DNA of 64,000 bases from Pseudonocardia cypriaca (GTDB lineage Bacteria; Actinomycetota; Actinomycetes; Mycobacteriales; Pseudonocardiaceae). The position numbers and the translations under genes are program-made. The stretch lies in NCBI RefSeq assembly GCF_006717045.1, contig NZ_VFPH01000003.1, forward strand, positions 620,001-684,000, read 5' to 3'. Each line of letters opens with the position of its first letter. The first letter of the stretch is position 1. Below are positions 27,501-37,113 of the stretch, one piece after another. The notes under the pieces were generated by a model. It worked only from the letters and a program-made list of their open reading frames with translations, was not told the origin of the DNA and made no database searches.

Positions 27501-27663
27501 GGCCTGTCCTGTAGGCCCGGGGCGCGGGCTTCGTGATCGAGATCGTCCCTGGCAAGGCGCCGGCACGAGCCGTTGTACTGGACGTACCCGGTCGTGCCGG
27601 CAACGCCGCCAGGGGCGATCTCGGCGCGAAGAGCGTGGTCCTGGGCTTACAGGACAGGCCCTA
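27498..27663. repeat. 166-bp long-hairpin repeat (MITE-like) with 21-bp terminal inverted repeats
   Basis: The ends TAGGGCCTGTCCTGTA(G/A)GCCC (27498-27518, and its complement 27643-27663) match at 20 of 21 positions. Inside, a second pair of long imperfect arms (about 27529-27567 and 27585-27625, including GCCGGCACGA and its complement TCGTGCCGGC) makes the whole element one fold-back. It has no gene. Its first and last three bases are the stop codons of the two convergent flanking genes, so it may also serve as a two-way terminator. A small non-autonomous transposon is inferred from the architecture. Confidence 0.75.
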
Positions 27664-28290
27664 CGGACGGGTGAAGCGCGGTGCCGCGGGGCCGTCGAGG
27701 CGCCCCGGCGGGAGCTGCCGGCCGCACACCACCAGCAGGAGGTCCTGCGCGAGCCCGTGGACCGGTGCCCCCGAGCCGAAGGTCCAGTCCACGTCGGTGG
27801 CCCGCAGCTCGACGCCGTCCAGGTCGGTGCCGAAGAACTTGATGTTCCGCGGCCGCATCCCGGACAGGACCATCCTCACGCGCTCCGGCGGGACCCTCCG
27901 GTCGAGCCCCAGCCCGACGACGACGTCCAGGCCGTGGATCACGTCGTGGGACAGCGCGCCGACCGGCCCACCGCCCGGCGGCGCCCACGGGTGCTCGGCG
28001 TTGTCCCGCAGCTGGGCAACCAGGTCCTCGGCCGACATCCGGTCGGCGTCTCGCCGCGCGGCCCGGTCGGACATGCGGTTGAAGTCGCCGCGCGCCGCGA
28101 CCAGCTCAACAATGATCTTGGGCAGCGACGTGCGGAACGGCATCGTGGTGTGCGCCACCACCTCGCGGACGCGCCAGCCGGCGCACAGCGTCGACGCGTC
28201 CCACTGCCGCGGCGTCAGCCCGGACAACAGCTCGGCCTGCTCCCGCCGCTCCGCCGCGATCGCGGCGCGTACCTGCTCGCTTGTTCCCAC
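27661..28290 (-). CDS. Maleylpyruvate isomerase-family mycothiol-dependent-type enzyme
   Basis: A 209-residue DinB/MDMPI-fold protein from GTG 28290. The N-terminal helix, WDASTLCAGWRVREVVAHTTMPF (metal-binding His) and the later DVIHGLDVVVGLG (second His) follow the MDMPI_N pattern. Members use mycothiol with a divalent metal for isomerase or transferase reactions; the substrate is unknown. Its stop codon lies in the end of the hairpin repeat. Confidence 0.82.
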   Translation of the reverse strand: MGTSEQVRAAIAAERREQAELLSGLTPRQWDASTLCAGWRVREVVAHTTMPFRTSLPKIIVELVAARGDFNRMSDRAARRDADRMSAEDLVAQLRDNAEHPWAPPGGGPVGALSHDVIHGLDVVVGLGLDRRVPPERVRMVLSGMRPRNIKFFGTDLDGVELRATDVDWTFGSGAPVHGLAQDLLLVVCGRQLPPGRLDGPAAPRFTRP

Positions 28291-28334
28291 GGACGGTACG
28301 ACCCGGTGCGAGCCGGAAAGTCATCGGCGCCGGG

Positions 28335-29213
28335 TCACGTCCACGGACGGAGCTTCTCCGGGTTCCGGACCGCCCACATCCGCGTGATCCGCCCGCCGGC
28401 CACGGCGAACGCGCACACCGTGACGGTGACGCCCTCCTGCTGGACGACCAGGCCGGGCTGGCCGTTGACCGTGCTCTCCAGGAGCGTGATCCCGGGGACC
28501 CGGTCGGCGAAGGCGACGAAGGTGTGCGCGATCCGCTCGCCGCCCTCCAGGGGGCGGAGCTCGGCGGGGACGAGGCCGCCGCCGTCGGCGATCGCGACGG
28601 CGTCGGGGTCGAGGAGGCCGATGAGGGCCTGGACGTCCTTGGCCTCCCAGGCTTTTCTGAACTCCCTGACGATGCCGGCCATCTCGGCCGCCGGGGTCGG
28701 CGGCGGCTGTGCCGACCGGATGCGGCGCCGGGCCGAGGAGGCCAGCTGGCGACATGCCGCCGGGGTGCGGCCGACGATCTCCGCGACTTCGGCGAACGGG
28801 TAGCCGAACACGTCGTGGAGGATGAAGGCCACCCGTTCTGCAGGCGTCATCGACTCGAGCACGACGAGGAAGGCCATGCTGACCGACTCGTCGAGGGTCA
28901 CCCGGTCGGCCGGGTCGGCCGGGGTGCCGCCCGTGGGTTCGGGCAGCGGTTCGGGGATCCACTCGCCGACGTAGCTCTCCCGCCGGGCGCGTGCTGAGCG
29001 GAGCTGGTCGAGGCAGATCCGGCCGGCGACGGTCGTCATCCAGGCGCCGGGCGACTCGATGGCCTCCTGCTGCTGCGGAGACATGGCGAACCAGCGGGCG
29101 TAGGTCTCCTGGACGGCGTCCTCGGCCTCGGCGAGCGAGCCGAGGAGGCGGTAGGCGAGGTTGGTCAGCCGCCGCCGCTCGGCCATGATCGAGCTCGGGC
29201 CCTGTCCGGTCAT
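28335..29213 (-). CDS. ECF41-type sigma factor (SigJ-like) with fused SnoaL-like domain
   Basis: A 292-residue ECF sigma factor. Sigma-2 (LTNLAYRLLGSLAEAEDAVQETYARW, about 15-85) and sigma-4 (MTPAERVAFILHDVFGYPFAEVAEIVGRTPAACRQLASSARRR, about 125-170) are followed by a SnoaL-like domain (about 180-292). ECF41 factors use this domain in place of an anti-sigma factor. The conserved ECF41 linker motif appears as ADGGGL, without the usual Lys, and the C-terminal NPEKL is intact. ATG 29213 was chosen over an upstream in-frame start because sigma-2 begins soon after. A second ECF41 factor lies at 45.6 kb. Confidence 0.9.
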   Translation of the reverse strand: MTGQGPSSIMAERRRLTNLAYRLLGSLAEAEDAVQETYARWFAMSPQQQEAIESPGAWMTTVAGRICLDQLRSARARRESYVGEWIPEPLPEPTGGTPADPADRVTLDESVSMAFLVVLESMTPAERVAFILHDVFGYPFAEVAEIVGRTPAACRQLASSARRRIRSAQPPPTPAAEMAGIVREFRKAWEAKDVQALIGLLDPDAVAIADGGGLVPAELRPLEGGERIAHTFVAFADRVPGITLLESTVNGQPGLVVQQEGVTVTVCAFAVAGGRITRMWAVRNPEKLRPWT

Positions 29214-29295
29214 GGCGGCGGCTCCCTCGGTCGTACCCGTCCTCGGCGTTTCGACGAGACAGCGCACCGGAACGTGAGGTCGCCGCGCCACCCCG

Positions 29296-30162
29296 TCAGC
29301 CGGACACCGTGATCCTCTTGTCGTCGGAGAGGCTCGGGCGCCCCTCGCCGTCGGACGGGTCGTCCTCGCGCACGCGCACCGTGTACTCGCCCGGCTCGAG
29401 GGTGACCGTGAACGCGAACGGGGCGAAGCGCTGGCCCTCGGCCGTGCTCGCGACGCCCTTCCGGACGGTTTCGCCGCCCCGCAGCACCTCCCAGAGCACC
29501 GTCGCCTCGAACACCGCCGCCTCGCCGCGCACCTCGACCTCCCGGCCGGCCTGCGTGCCGTCCACGGGCGAGTCGATCTGCACGAGCGAGCGCAGCGCGT
29601 ACGCGTCGCCGCGCTCGACCGGCCGGGACGTGTCGACGGTGCCCCACAGCCGGGGCACCGTGGCCCCGTCGACGAGGATCCGCACCGGGTCGGTCGCCTG
29701 CAGGGCGCCCTGCACGGTGAACACGAGCTGCTGCACCGTCAGCTCGGCGACGTCCGGGTCCACCTGTCCCACGTCGGCGAGGTCGACGACGATCGCCCCG
29801 CCGTCCCTGCGGACGGGTTCCCGCAAGGACGTGCCGCGCGGCCAGAGGCTGCGGTAGTCGGGGTCGGTGCCGGTCGGGGACGCGAGCAGCTCGCGTACGG
29901 CGGCGCTCGCCCGCTCGTCCGTGACGATGGAGTGGAACTCCCGTTGCAGCCGGAAACCCGCCGGGGTCTCCGCCACGTAGTAGACCGGCACCGCCACGCG
30001 ATCCCGGCGATCCGGCTCCGCCGTCGGCGTGGCCGGTGCCGGGCTCACGGCCGTCGTCTCGGGCGCCCCGGCCGAGGGCACCACCGGCACCGGGACCGTG
30101 CTGGTGCAACCGGCCGCCACCACCGCGAGGAGGACGAGCGCCCACCCCTGTCGCCGCGCCAT
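29296..30162 (-). CDS. GerMN-domain lipoprotein with Gmad2 domain
   Basis: A 288-residue secreted lipoprotein. A signal peptide with lipobox AVVAAGC (Cys about 19) and a Pro/Ala linker are followed by a GerMN domain (about 58-180; VPVYYVAETPAGFRLQREFHSI ... LTVQQLVFTVQ) and an immunoglobulin-like Gmad2 domain (about 195-288; VQIDSPVDG ... FTVTLEPGEYTVRVRE). GGGAGG lies 7 bases before the ATG. The family is common in actinobacterial envelopes; its role is unknown. Confidence 0.87.
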   Translation of the reverse strand: MARRQGWALVLLAVVAAGCTSTVPVPVVPSAGAPETTAVSPAPATPTAEPDRRDRVAVPVYYVAETPAGFRLQREFHSIVTDERASAAVRELLASPTGTDPDYRSLWPRGTSLREPVRRDGGAIVVDLADVGQVDPDVAELTVQQLVFTVQGALQATDPVRILVDGATVPRLWGTVDTSRPVERGDAYALRSLVQIDSPVDGTQAGREVEVRGEAAVFEATVLWEVLRGGETVRKGVASTAEGQRFAPFAFTVTLEPGEYTVRVREDDPSDGEGRPSLSDDKRITVSG

Positions 30163-30275
30163 CCGACCACCTCCCGGGGCCAGGTTCTCGCGTGCGGGCC
30201 GCGGTACCCGGTCGGCACGCCGAACCCACTCGGGTGCCCCCGACTCCGACGAACGGCGCAGCCGGTGGCGCCGGA

Positions 30276-31039
<764 letters not shown>

Positions 31040-31043
<4 letters not shown>

Positions 31044-31240
31044 CCTCCCTGCACCGCCGTCAGCACCTCCACACGCGCACCGTCCGCGAGCGCGACGGAC
31101 GCCCAGCCGGCCCGTGGCACGACCTCACCGTCGACCGCGACCGCCACCCCGCTCTCGGGAGCACCGAGCGCGGCGAGCGCATCGCGCACGCACGAGCCGT
31201 CCGCGAGCTCGCGCCGCTCACCGTTGATCCACACCTGCAC
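31040..31240 (-). CDS. thiS: Sulfur-carrier protein ThiS
   Basis: A 66-residue ubiquitin-like protein starting at GTG 31240 and ending in the required Gly-Gly, which becomes a thiocarboxylate and donates sulfur to ThiG. The beta-grasp pattern is clear (VWINGERRELADGSCVRDALAALG ... VAVAVDGEVVPRAGW ... VEVLTAVQGG). It overlaps thiG and lies 3 bases after thiO. Confidence 0.95.
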
Positions 31241-31243
31241 GTG

Positions 31244-32371
31244 CTACCTCCTTGCGAGCGACCGCGACGGGTCCGCGGCGCGCACCGGGTCGGGGACGGG
31301 TTCACCGCGCAGCAGGGCCAGCACGGCGTCTGCGGTGACGGGCGCGAGCAACATCCCGTTCCGGTGGTGGCCGGTGGCCACGAGCAGGCCGTCCGGGCCG
31401 AGCGCGCCGATCAGGGGAAGGTTGTCCGGGGTGCCCGGGCGCAGCCCCGCGGCGCTCTCCACCAGGGCGTACTCGGCGATGCCCGGCAGGATCCGCTCGG
31501 CGTCGCGCAGCAGGTCCCGCACCCCGCCGACGGTGACCTCCGTGTCGAACCCCAGCTCCGCCTGGGTGGCCCCTATGACGAGCCCGCCGTCGTCGCGCGG
31601 GACGACGTAGACCGGGCGCCCGTCCACCAGCGCGCGCACCGTGCGCCGCGGCGGCGGGAAGGCGCCACGGCGGTGCGCGATCCGCAGGATCTCGCCCTTG
31701 ACCGGGCGCACCAGGCCGTCGAGCGCCGGGTGCAGCGCGGACGAGTGCGCGCCCGCCGCGACGAGCACGGTGTCCGCGTCGAGGGCACCGCCGTCCGTGC
31801 GGACCCCGGTGACCCGTTCGCCGTCGTCGAGGACGGCACGCGCCGCCCGTTCCACGACCGTGACGCCTGCCCGCTCCGCGGCGGAACGGAGGGCGGCGAG
31901 CAACACCCGGTTGTCGACGGCGAGGTCGTCGGGCACCGACAGGCCACCGCGCACGTCCGGGCCCAGCGCGGGCTCCAGCCTGCGCAGCTCCCGGCCGGAG
32001 AGCCGCTCGACGTCCCGGCCGAGGCGGCCCAGGAAGTCGGCGAGCGTCTCCAGCTCGGCGCGGTCGCCGGAGCCCGTGGCCGCGACCACCGTGCCGTCGG
32101 TGCGCAGCCCGGCCGGCTGTCCGGCGGACTCCTCGAGCTCGGCGGCGAACGCGGGCCAGCGGCGCACCGCGGCCTCGCCGAGCTCCAGCAGCTCCTCCTC
32201 GCCCGGCCACGCCTCCGTGACGGGCGCGAGCATGCCGCCCGCCACCCACGACGCCCCGGACGCGGGCGCCGGATCCAGCACGGTGACCCGCAGGCCCGCC
32301 TCGGCGGCACGCCACGCACAGGACAGGCCGATCACGCCTGCCCCGATCACCGTCAACGAGTTCGACATCAT
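31244..32371 (-). CDS. thiO: Glycine oxidase ThiO
   Basis: A 375-residue FAD-dependent amine oxidase that turns glycine into the imine used by ThiG. The N-terminal FAD motif VIGAGVIGLSCAWRAAEAG, ASGASWVAGGMLAP (thiazole-pathway ThiO signature) and the C-terminal GLRPGTPDNLPLIGALGPDGLLVATGHHRNGMLLAP are present. Two adjacent ATG codons (32371, 32368) follow GGGAGCGGAG, the start region exposed by the TPP riboswitch. Confidence 0.94.
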   Translation of the reverse strand: MMSNSLTVIGAGVIGLSCAWRAAEAGLRVTVLDPAPASGASWVAGGMLAPVTEAWPGEEELLELGEAAVRRWPAFAAELEESAGQPAGLRTDGTVVAATGSGDRAELETLADFLGRLGRDVERLSGRELRRLEPALGPDVRGGLSVPDDLAVDNRVLLAALRSAAERAGVTVVERAARAVLDDGERVTGVRTDGGALDADTVLVAAGAHSSALHPALDGLVRPVKGEILRIAHRRGAFPPPRRTVRALVDGRPVYVVPRDDGGLVIGATQAELGFDTEVTVGGVRDLLRDAERILPGIAEYALVESAAGLRPGTPDNLPLIGALGPDGLLVATGHHRNGMLLAPVTADAVLALLRGEPVPDPVRAADPSRSLARR

Positions 32372-32378
32372 CTCCGCT

Positions 32379-32463
32379 CCCTGCGCCGGCATGACCCGGA
32401 TCAGGTTCGACGGTCGGGATCTGTCGGATCCCCTCTCAGCCCGCAGTACGGGCTCCCGTGCGT
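32379..32463 (-). promoter_or_regulatory. TPP (THI-box) riboswitch controlling thiO-thiS-thiG
   Basis: On the minus strand the conserved TPP aptamer is legible: ACGGGAGC at the 5' end, GGGCTGAGAGG in the pyrimidine-sensing arm, then GAACCTGATCCGGGTCATGCC and GGCGCAGGGAG. The 3' side runs directly into the thiO ribosome-binding site 8 or so bases before the ATG. TPP binding should therefore block translation start. The divergent thiE is not covered. Confidence 0.95.
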
Positions 32464-32666
32464 CACCTGCCACTCACCCTACGCGGTATCGATTGCCTCC
32501 GCTTCGCTCCGGCGTCCGAGCGGGCCCTCTGAGGCGCCGTCCTGCTCCTCCGGTGCTCGGTCGCTCGTTCCTCGCTCCCTGCGCGCCTCCCCCGCACGAC
32601 GACGCCGGGCCCGCTCGCTCGGCGGACTGTCTCCCCTGATCCCGAGGCCGCGTATGGTCGGACGAC

Positions 32667-33347
32667 GTGCCTGGCTTCGACGGCGCCACCGTGCGCAAGC
32701 GACTGGACGACGCCCGCCTCTACCTCTGCACCGGCGCCCGCCGCCGCACCGGCGACCTCGCCGAGTTCGCCGACGCGGCCCTCGCAGGCGGCGTCGACAT
32801 CATCCAGCTGCGGGACAAGGGCCCCGACGGCCCGCTCGAAGCCCGGGACGAGCTCGCCGCGCTGGAGATCCTCGCCGAGGCGTGCGCGCGGCACGGCGCC
32901 CTGCTCGCCGTGAACGACCGGGCCGACATCGCCCTCGCGGCAGGCGCCGACGTCCTGCACCTCGGCCAGGACGACCTACCCGTCCGGTGGGCCCGGGAGG
33001 TGGTGGGTGACGAGGTGGTGGTCGGGCGCTCCTCGCACAGCCCCGCCGAGACCGCGACCGCGGCCGAAGAGCCCGGCGTCGACTACTTCTGCGTCGGCCC
33101 CTGCTGGCCGACGCCCACGAAGCCGGGCCGTCCCGCCCCCGGGCTCGACCTCGTGCACACGGTGGCCGGCCGCGCGCCGTCCCGGCCCTGGTTCGCGATC
33201 GGCGGGATCGACCACGCCCGCCTCGACGAGGTGCTGGCCGCGGGCGCCGAGCGCATCGTGGTGGTGCGCGCGATCACGGAGGCAGAAGACCCGCGCGCAG
33301 CGGCAGCGGCGTTCGCGACGAGGCTGCGAGCCGCCACCGGAGCATGA
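32667..33347 (+). CDS. thiE: Thiamine-phosphate synthase ThiE
   Basis: A 226-residue TIM-barrel enzyme joining the thiazole and pyrimidine halves of thiamine. GVDIIQLRDKGPDG, LLAVNDRADIALAAGADVLHLGQDDLP, VGRSSHSPAE and the GPCWPTPTKPGRPAPGL loop identify it. GTG 32667 follows TATGGT by 8 bases, suggesting a leaderless message not controlled by the riboswitch of the divergent thi genes. Pyrimidine-branch genes (thiC, thiD) are not in the window. Confidence 0.95.
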   Translation: MPGFDGATVRKRLDDARLYLCTGARRRTGDLAEFADAALAGGVDIIQLRDKGPDGPLEARDELAALEILAEACARHGALLAVNDRADIALAAGADVLHLGQDDLPVRWAREVVGDEVVVGRSSHSPAETATAAEEPGVDYFCVGPCWPTPTKPGRPAPGLDLVHTVAGRAPSRPWFAIGGIDHARLDEVLAAGAERIVVVRAITEAEDPRAAAAAFATRLRAATGA

Positions 33348-33384
33348 TCCCCGCAAGGGGTACCTGACGGCCGCCGCGGGGCGC

Positions 33385-33708
33385 TCAGCGCGACCGGAGG
33401 GCGCGCCGGGCCGCCCACCGCGCCCGGTACCAGCGGATCATCCACAGCCAGCCCGGATTGTCACCCGTCCGGCGTGGGCGGCCGGTCGCCGCAGGCCTCC
33501 GCTTGCTGCGGTGGCTCGTCGTCGCGGTCGCGCGGTCGATCGGTGGCCTGTGCAGGAACGAGTCGTCGTGCACGTCACCGACGAGCACCCAGGCCGAGCC
33601 TGCGCACGTGCCCGACCGCTGCCAGACCCGTTGTCCTGGCGGTGTTCCGATCACGGCGGCGGAGTTCACCCGTACAAGGGTGTCCCTCGGCGGCGCCTGA
33701 GTCGTCAC
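33385..33708 (-). CDS. Hypothetical small basic protein
   Basis: A 107-residue frame from GTG 33708 with no recognised domain. The middle contains SAWVLVGDVHDDSFLHRPPIDRA and the C-terminus is Trp/Arg-rich (GWLWMIRWYRARWAARRALRSR), possibly an amphipathic membrane-associated helix. Third-position G/C is high but composition alone does not separate it from a shadow frame. It fills an otherwise empty 400-base gap between thiE and the next gene, which is the main reason to list it. Confidence 0.35.
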   Translation of the reverse strand: MTTQAPPRDTLVRVNSAAVIGTPPGQRVWQRSGTCAGSAWVLVGDVHDDSFLHRPPIDRATATTSHRSKRRPAATGRPRRTGDNPGWLWMIRWYRARWAARRALRSR

Positions 33709-33755
33709 GGCTCGCGGGCATCTTCACTACCGGCTGGCTGGGGTGTCCGGGTGCC

Positions 33756-34535
33756 TCAGTCGCCCTCTTGCAGGTCGGGGATCCGGATCTCCGGGGTGGG
33801 CTGCGGGGTGGCGGTGCCGCTCCCGCGCTCCCGGGTCGACTCGGTGCCGGAGCGCGGCTCGCTCGTCGGCGTGGGTTCCGTGCTGGAGGTCGACTCGCTC
33901 GTCGACTCGGGTTCCGTGGTCGGCTCCGAGCTCGGCGTGGGCTGCTCGGACGTCGGCTCGCTGGTGCTCTCGTCCTCTTGGTCGGCAGCGGGTGGCGTCA
34001 GGACCCGCCCGACCGAGGTGCCGGGCTGGCCGGTGGTGAGCGAGGCCCCCTTCGCCCACTCCAGCCCGGTGACCACCAGCAGGCCGATCGCGAAGACCAC
34101 CACGGTGGCGGCCGCGTAGATCCAGAACCGGCGCGGCCTGCGCAGTACGGGCTCGACCTGCAGCTGGGTGGTGGCGGAGTCGCCGGGATCGGTCGGCGTC
34201 GGTGCGGTCAGCTGCACCGTCGGCGTGTCGGACAGGTCGGTCCGGCGGCCAGGGGTGATGCGGACGCGGGCGAGGATCGTGTCGCGGGTGCGGTCGAGGG
34301 ACCGCTGGTAGAGCGTGGTGGCCACCGTGCTGGCCACCGACCCCAGCGCGGCGCCCGTCACCGTGCCCGTGGCGCCGAAGAACGACCCCAGCACGGCGCT
34401 GGTGGCCGCTGCCCCGGCACCGGCGAGCACCTTGTTGACGGTGAGATCAACCGCCTTCGCGGGGGCGGTCACCTCCGGCTCGGCGGTGGCGCTCTCAGCG
34501 GTGGGGCTGGATCGAGGCGCGGTGGGCTGGGGCAT
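33756..34535 (-). CDS. Single-pass membrane protein with Ser/Thr/Glu-rich outer tail
   Basis: A 259-residue protein. Residues about 30-70 are a Gly/Ala-rich weakly hydrophobic segment (AGAGAAATSAVLGSFFGATGTVTGAALGSVASTVA) of a type seen in actinobacterial proteins of unknown function. A strong membrane helix follows at about 138-158 (WIYAAATVVVFAIGLLVVTGLEWA). The last 80 residues are Ser/Thr/Pro/Glu-rich and probably disordered outside the cell. Start at 34535; no close family recognised. Confidence 0.7.
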   Translation of the reverse strand: MPQPTAPRSSPTAESATAEPEVTAPAKAVDLTVNKVLAGAGAAATSAVLGSFFGATGTVTGAALGSVASTVATTLYQRSLDRTRDTILARVRITPGRRTDLSDTPTVQLTAPTPTDPGDSATTQLQVEPVLRRPRRFWIYAAATVVVFAIGLLVVTGLEWAKGASLTTGQPGTSVGRVLTPPAADQEDESTSEPTSEQPTPSSEPTTEPESTSESTSSTEPTPTSEPRSGTESTRERGSGTATPQPTPEIRIPDLQEGD

Positions 34536-34609
34536 GGCTCCCTGGGGTGGATCGTCCGGATGCTTCCGTGCCGTTCCAACGGTGTACCCGCCAGGATCGC
34601 TCCAAACGA

Positions 34610-35290
34610 TCAGGCATCGTGAGCGTCTTCACGCCGAGCGGCAGGATTGCGTAGCCCAGCGTGCCCAGGCGGTAGGGCCGATCGAAGCACCGGCCACGAG
34701 AGCGCGACGCACAGCGCCACGAGCGGCCAGGTGAGCACCGCGCGGGCGATGCCGAGCGCCACCACGGCGTCGGCGGCGTAGAGGGGGATGAACACCGCGA
34801 GCCGCACGAGGTACTGCCCGACCCACACCCAGCTGGCGCGCTGGTAGCCCCGCACGAGATCCGGGTCGTGGCGCCAGCGCGTGCGCTGCCCGAGCACGGT
34901 GCCGACGACCAGCCCGAGCAGCGGCCAGCGCACCACGATCGACACGGCCCACACGAGGGCGCTCGCCGCGTTGCTCACGATCTGGACCAGGAAGAAGTCG
35001 ACGGCGCGGCCGGTGTACAGGGCGATCAACGCCGCCACGGCCACGCCGAGCAGGCCGAACAGCACCGCGCGTGGACGGCCGCCACGTGCCAGCCGGAACA
35101 CCGCGACCACGGCGCCGACGAGCACGGCCGCCCCGGCCGCCCAGACGACCGGGGACGTCCAGCCGGACGCGTCGGCGATCGTGAAGGCCGCCACGAACGC
35201 GACGACCGGCACCGTGGCGTCGACGGCGCCACCGCGCCCGCCGAGAACCTCCGCGAGGCCCGGCTCGGCGGCGTCGCTCCCTCTCCCCAT
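34610..35290 (-). CDS. DUF3159 membrane protein
   Basis: A 226-residue membrane protein with about five or six helices. The N-terminal LAEVLGGRGGAVDATVPVVAFVAAFTIA, GRAVDFFLVQIVSNAASALVWAVSIVVRWPLLGLVVG and the later RGYQRASWVWVGQYLVRLAVFIPLY match the actinobacterial DUF3159 family, distantly like intracellular septation or transport proteins. Function unknown. ATG 35290. Confidence 0.82.
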   Translation of the reverse strand: MGRGSDAAEPGLAEVLGGRGGAVDATVPVVAFVAAFTIADASGWTSPVVWAAGAAVLVGAVVAVFRLARGGRPRAVLFGLLGVAVAALIALYTGRAVDFFLVQIVSNAASALVWAVSIVVRWPLLGLVVGTVLGQRTRWRHDPDLVRGYQRASWVWVGQYLVRLAVFIPLYAADAVVALGIARAVLTWPLVALCVALSWPVLRSALPPGHAGLRNPAARREDAHDA

Positions 35291-35420
35291 GAGCTAAGGG
35301 TGCCCTATCTCCACGAATGGATCACCCCGCTGGCGCGTATCGCTGGTGCTGGGTGATATTGGAGAATGTTTTGCCCGTCGCGGAGGTGGCGGGCTCGTGA
35401 ACGAAAGGGGGCGATGGCCG

Positions 35421-36218
35421 ATGCGACCCATCAGCAGCTTCCTCGCGCTGGGAGACAGCTTCACAGAAGGCTTGGACGACTGGCGCCCCGACGGTACTCC
35501 CCGCGGCTGGGCCGACCGCGTGGCCGAGCAGCTCGCCGTCACCCGCCCTGGCTTCCGCTACGCGAACCTCGCCGTGCGCGGCAAGCTCCTCGACCAGATC
35601 GTCGCGGACCAGATCCCGGTGGCCGAGCGGTTGCGGCCCGACCTGATCACGTTCTGCGCGGGCGGCAACGACATCATCCGTTTCTCCTGCGACACCGACG
35701 ACCTCGCCCGCCGCTTCGACGCCGCGCTCGAGCGCGTCACCGCGACCGGCGCGGACGTGGTGGTGTTCACGGGCTTCGACCTCGGGCGGATGCACCCGAT
35801 CCTGCGCCGCCTGCGCGGCCGGGTCGCCTGCTTCAACGAGCTGGTGCGCGCGAGCGCCGAGCGGCACGGCAGCACCGTCGTGAACCTCTGGGGCATGGCC
35901 CCGCTCGCCGACCCCCGCAGCTGGGGGCGCGACCGCCTCCACCTCACTGCCGAGGGCCACCGCCGGGTGGCCCTCCGTGTGCTGGAGACGCTCGGCGAGC
36001 CCGTCACCGAGGACTGGCGCACCCCGCTGCCGGCGCTCGCGCCCACGCCGTGGCGCGACCGCCAGCTCGAGGACCTCGCGTGGATGCGCGACTTCGTGAT
36101 GCCGTTCGTCCGCAAGCGGCTGAGCGGTCACCGGACGGGCGACGGCTTCCAGCCGAAGCGCCCCGAGCTGCTGCCGTTCGAGGCCCCGTTCCCCGGCCGC
36201 TCCACCGTCATCCCCTGA
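35421..36218 (+). CDS. SGNH/GDSL-family hydrolase
   Basis: A 265-residue esterase-fold protein. Block I LALGDSFTEG (nucleophile Ser about 14), block III GGND and block V DRLHLTAEGHRR (Asp and His of the triad) are present. No signal peptide is visible, so it is probably cytoplasmic. ATG 35421 has AAAGGGGG upstream; 25 further upstream codons in frame look untranslated. The 3' end overlaps ectD by 11 bases, tail to tail. Substrate unknown. Confidence 0.88.
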   Translation: MRPISSFLALGDSFTEGLDDWRPDGTPRGWADRVAEQLAVTRPGFRYANLAVRGKLLDQIVADQIPVAERLRPDLITFCAGGNDIIRFSCDTDDLARRFDAALERVTATGADVVVFTGFDLGRMHPILRRLRGRVACFNELVRASAERHGSTVVNLWGMAPLADPRSWGRDRLHLTAEGHRRVALRVLETLGEPVTEDWRTPLPALAPTPWRDRQLEDLAWMRDFVMPFVRKRLSGHRTGDGFQPKRPELLPFEAPFPGRSTVIP

Positions 36219-37113
36219 CCGGGGTGATCTCGCGGGCCGCGATGTACGGCGGCCGCGGGGCCGGCGCCGCGTAGGGCTCCTGCAGCCCGTTCTCCACGCT
36301 GTTGAACACGACGAAGATGTTCGACCGCGGGTACGGGGTGATGTTGTTGCCGGAGCCGTGCATGCAGTTCGAGTCGAACAGGGTGGCCGAGCCCGCCTTG
36401 CCGGTGAGCATCGCGATGCCGTGCCGGTCGGCGAGCGTGGTGAGGCTCTCCGGGTCGGGGGTGCCGATCTCCTGCTCGCGCAGCGACTCCTTGTAGTGGT
36501 CGGCCGGTGTCTCACCGACGCACGAGACGAACGTCCGGTGCGACCCCGGCATGATCATCAGGCAGCCGTTGTGCAGGTAGTTCTCGGTGAGCGCGATCGA
36601 GATGCTGACGGCGCGCGGCAGCGGCATGCCGTCCTCGGCGTGCCAGGTCTCGAAGTCGGAGTGCCAGTAGAAGCCGCCACCGCCGAAGCCCGGCTTGTAG
36701 TTGATCCGGCTCTGGTGGATGTAGACGTCGGAGCCGAGGATCTGCCGGGCCCGCCCGGCGACCCGCTCGTCGGCCACCAGCGCCGCCACCGCCTCGCTGA
36801 TCTTGTGCACCTCGAAGACCGAGCGCACCTGCTGCGAGGTCTTCTCGATGATCGTGCGCTCGTCGGCGCGCACCTGCGGGTCGGTGGCGAGCCGGTCCAG
36901 CTCGGCCTGGTAGACCGCCACCTCGTCGGGGGTCAGCAGCTCGGGCACGGTGATGAAGCCGTCCCGGTCGTGCACCGCGAGCTCGTCGGTGGACAGCGGG
37001 CCGGGCGTGTGGTGCCCACCCCAGACGGTCGGGTCCGTCCGCTCGATCAACGACGGCCGGTCGGCGATCCTCGTGGGGTAGCGGTCGGTGGTCGGTGCGT
37101 CGATCACGGTCAT
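36208..37113 (-). CDS. ectD: Ectoine hydroxylase EctD
   Basis: A 301-residue non-heme Fe(II)/2-oxoglutarate dioxygenase converting ectoine to 5-hydroxyectoine. The signature FYWHSDFETWHAEDGMP carries the iron ligands His and Asp; SNCMHGSGNNITPYPRSNIF supplies the second His and the 2-oxoglutarate Arg. The start at 37113 overlaps the ectC stop (TGATG). Fourth gene of ectABCD, all minus strand. Confidence 0.97.
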   Translation of the reverse strand: MTVIDAPTTDRYPTRIADRPSLIERTDPTVWGGHHTPGPLSTDELAVHDRDGFITVPELLTPDEVAVYQAELDRLATDPQVRADERTIIEKTSQQVRSVFEVHKISEAVAALVADERVAGRARQILGSDVYIHQSRINYKPGFGGGGFYWHSDFETWHAEDGMPLPRAVSISIALTENYLHNGCLMIMPGSHRTFVSCVGETPADHYKESLREQEIGTPDPESLTTLADRHGIAMLTGKAGSATLFDSNCMHGSGNNITPYPRSNIFVVFNSVENGLQEPYAAPAPRPPYIAAREITPVRG

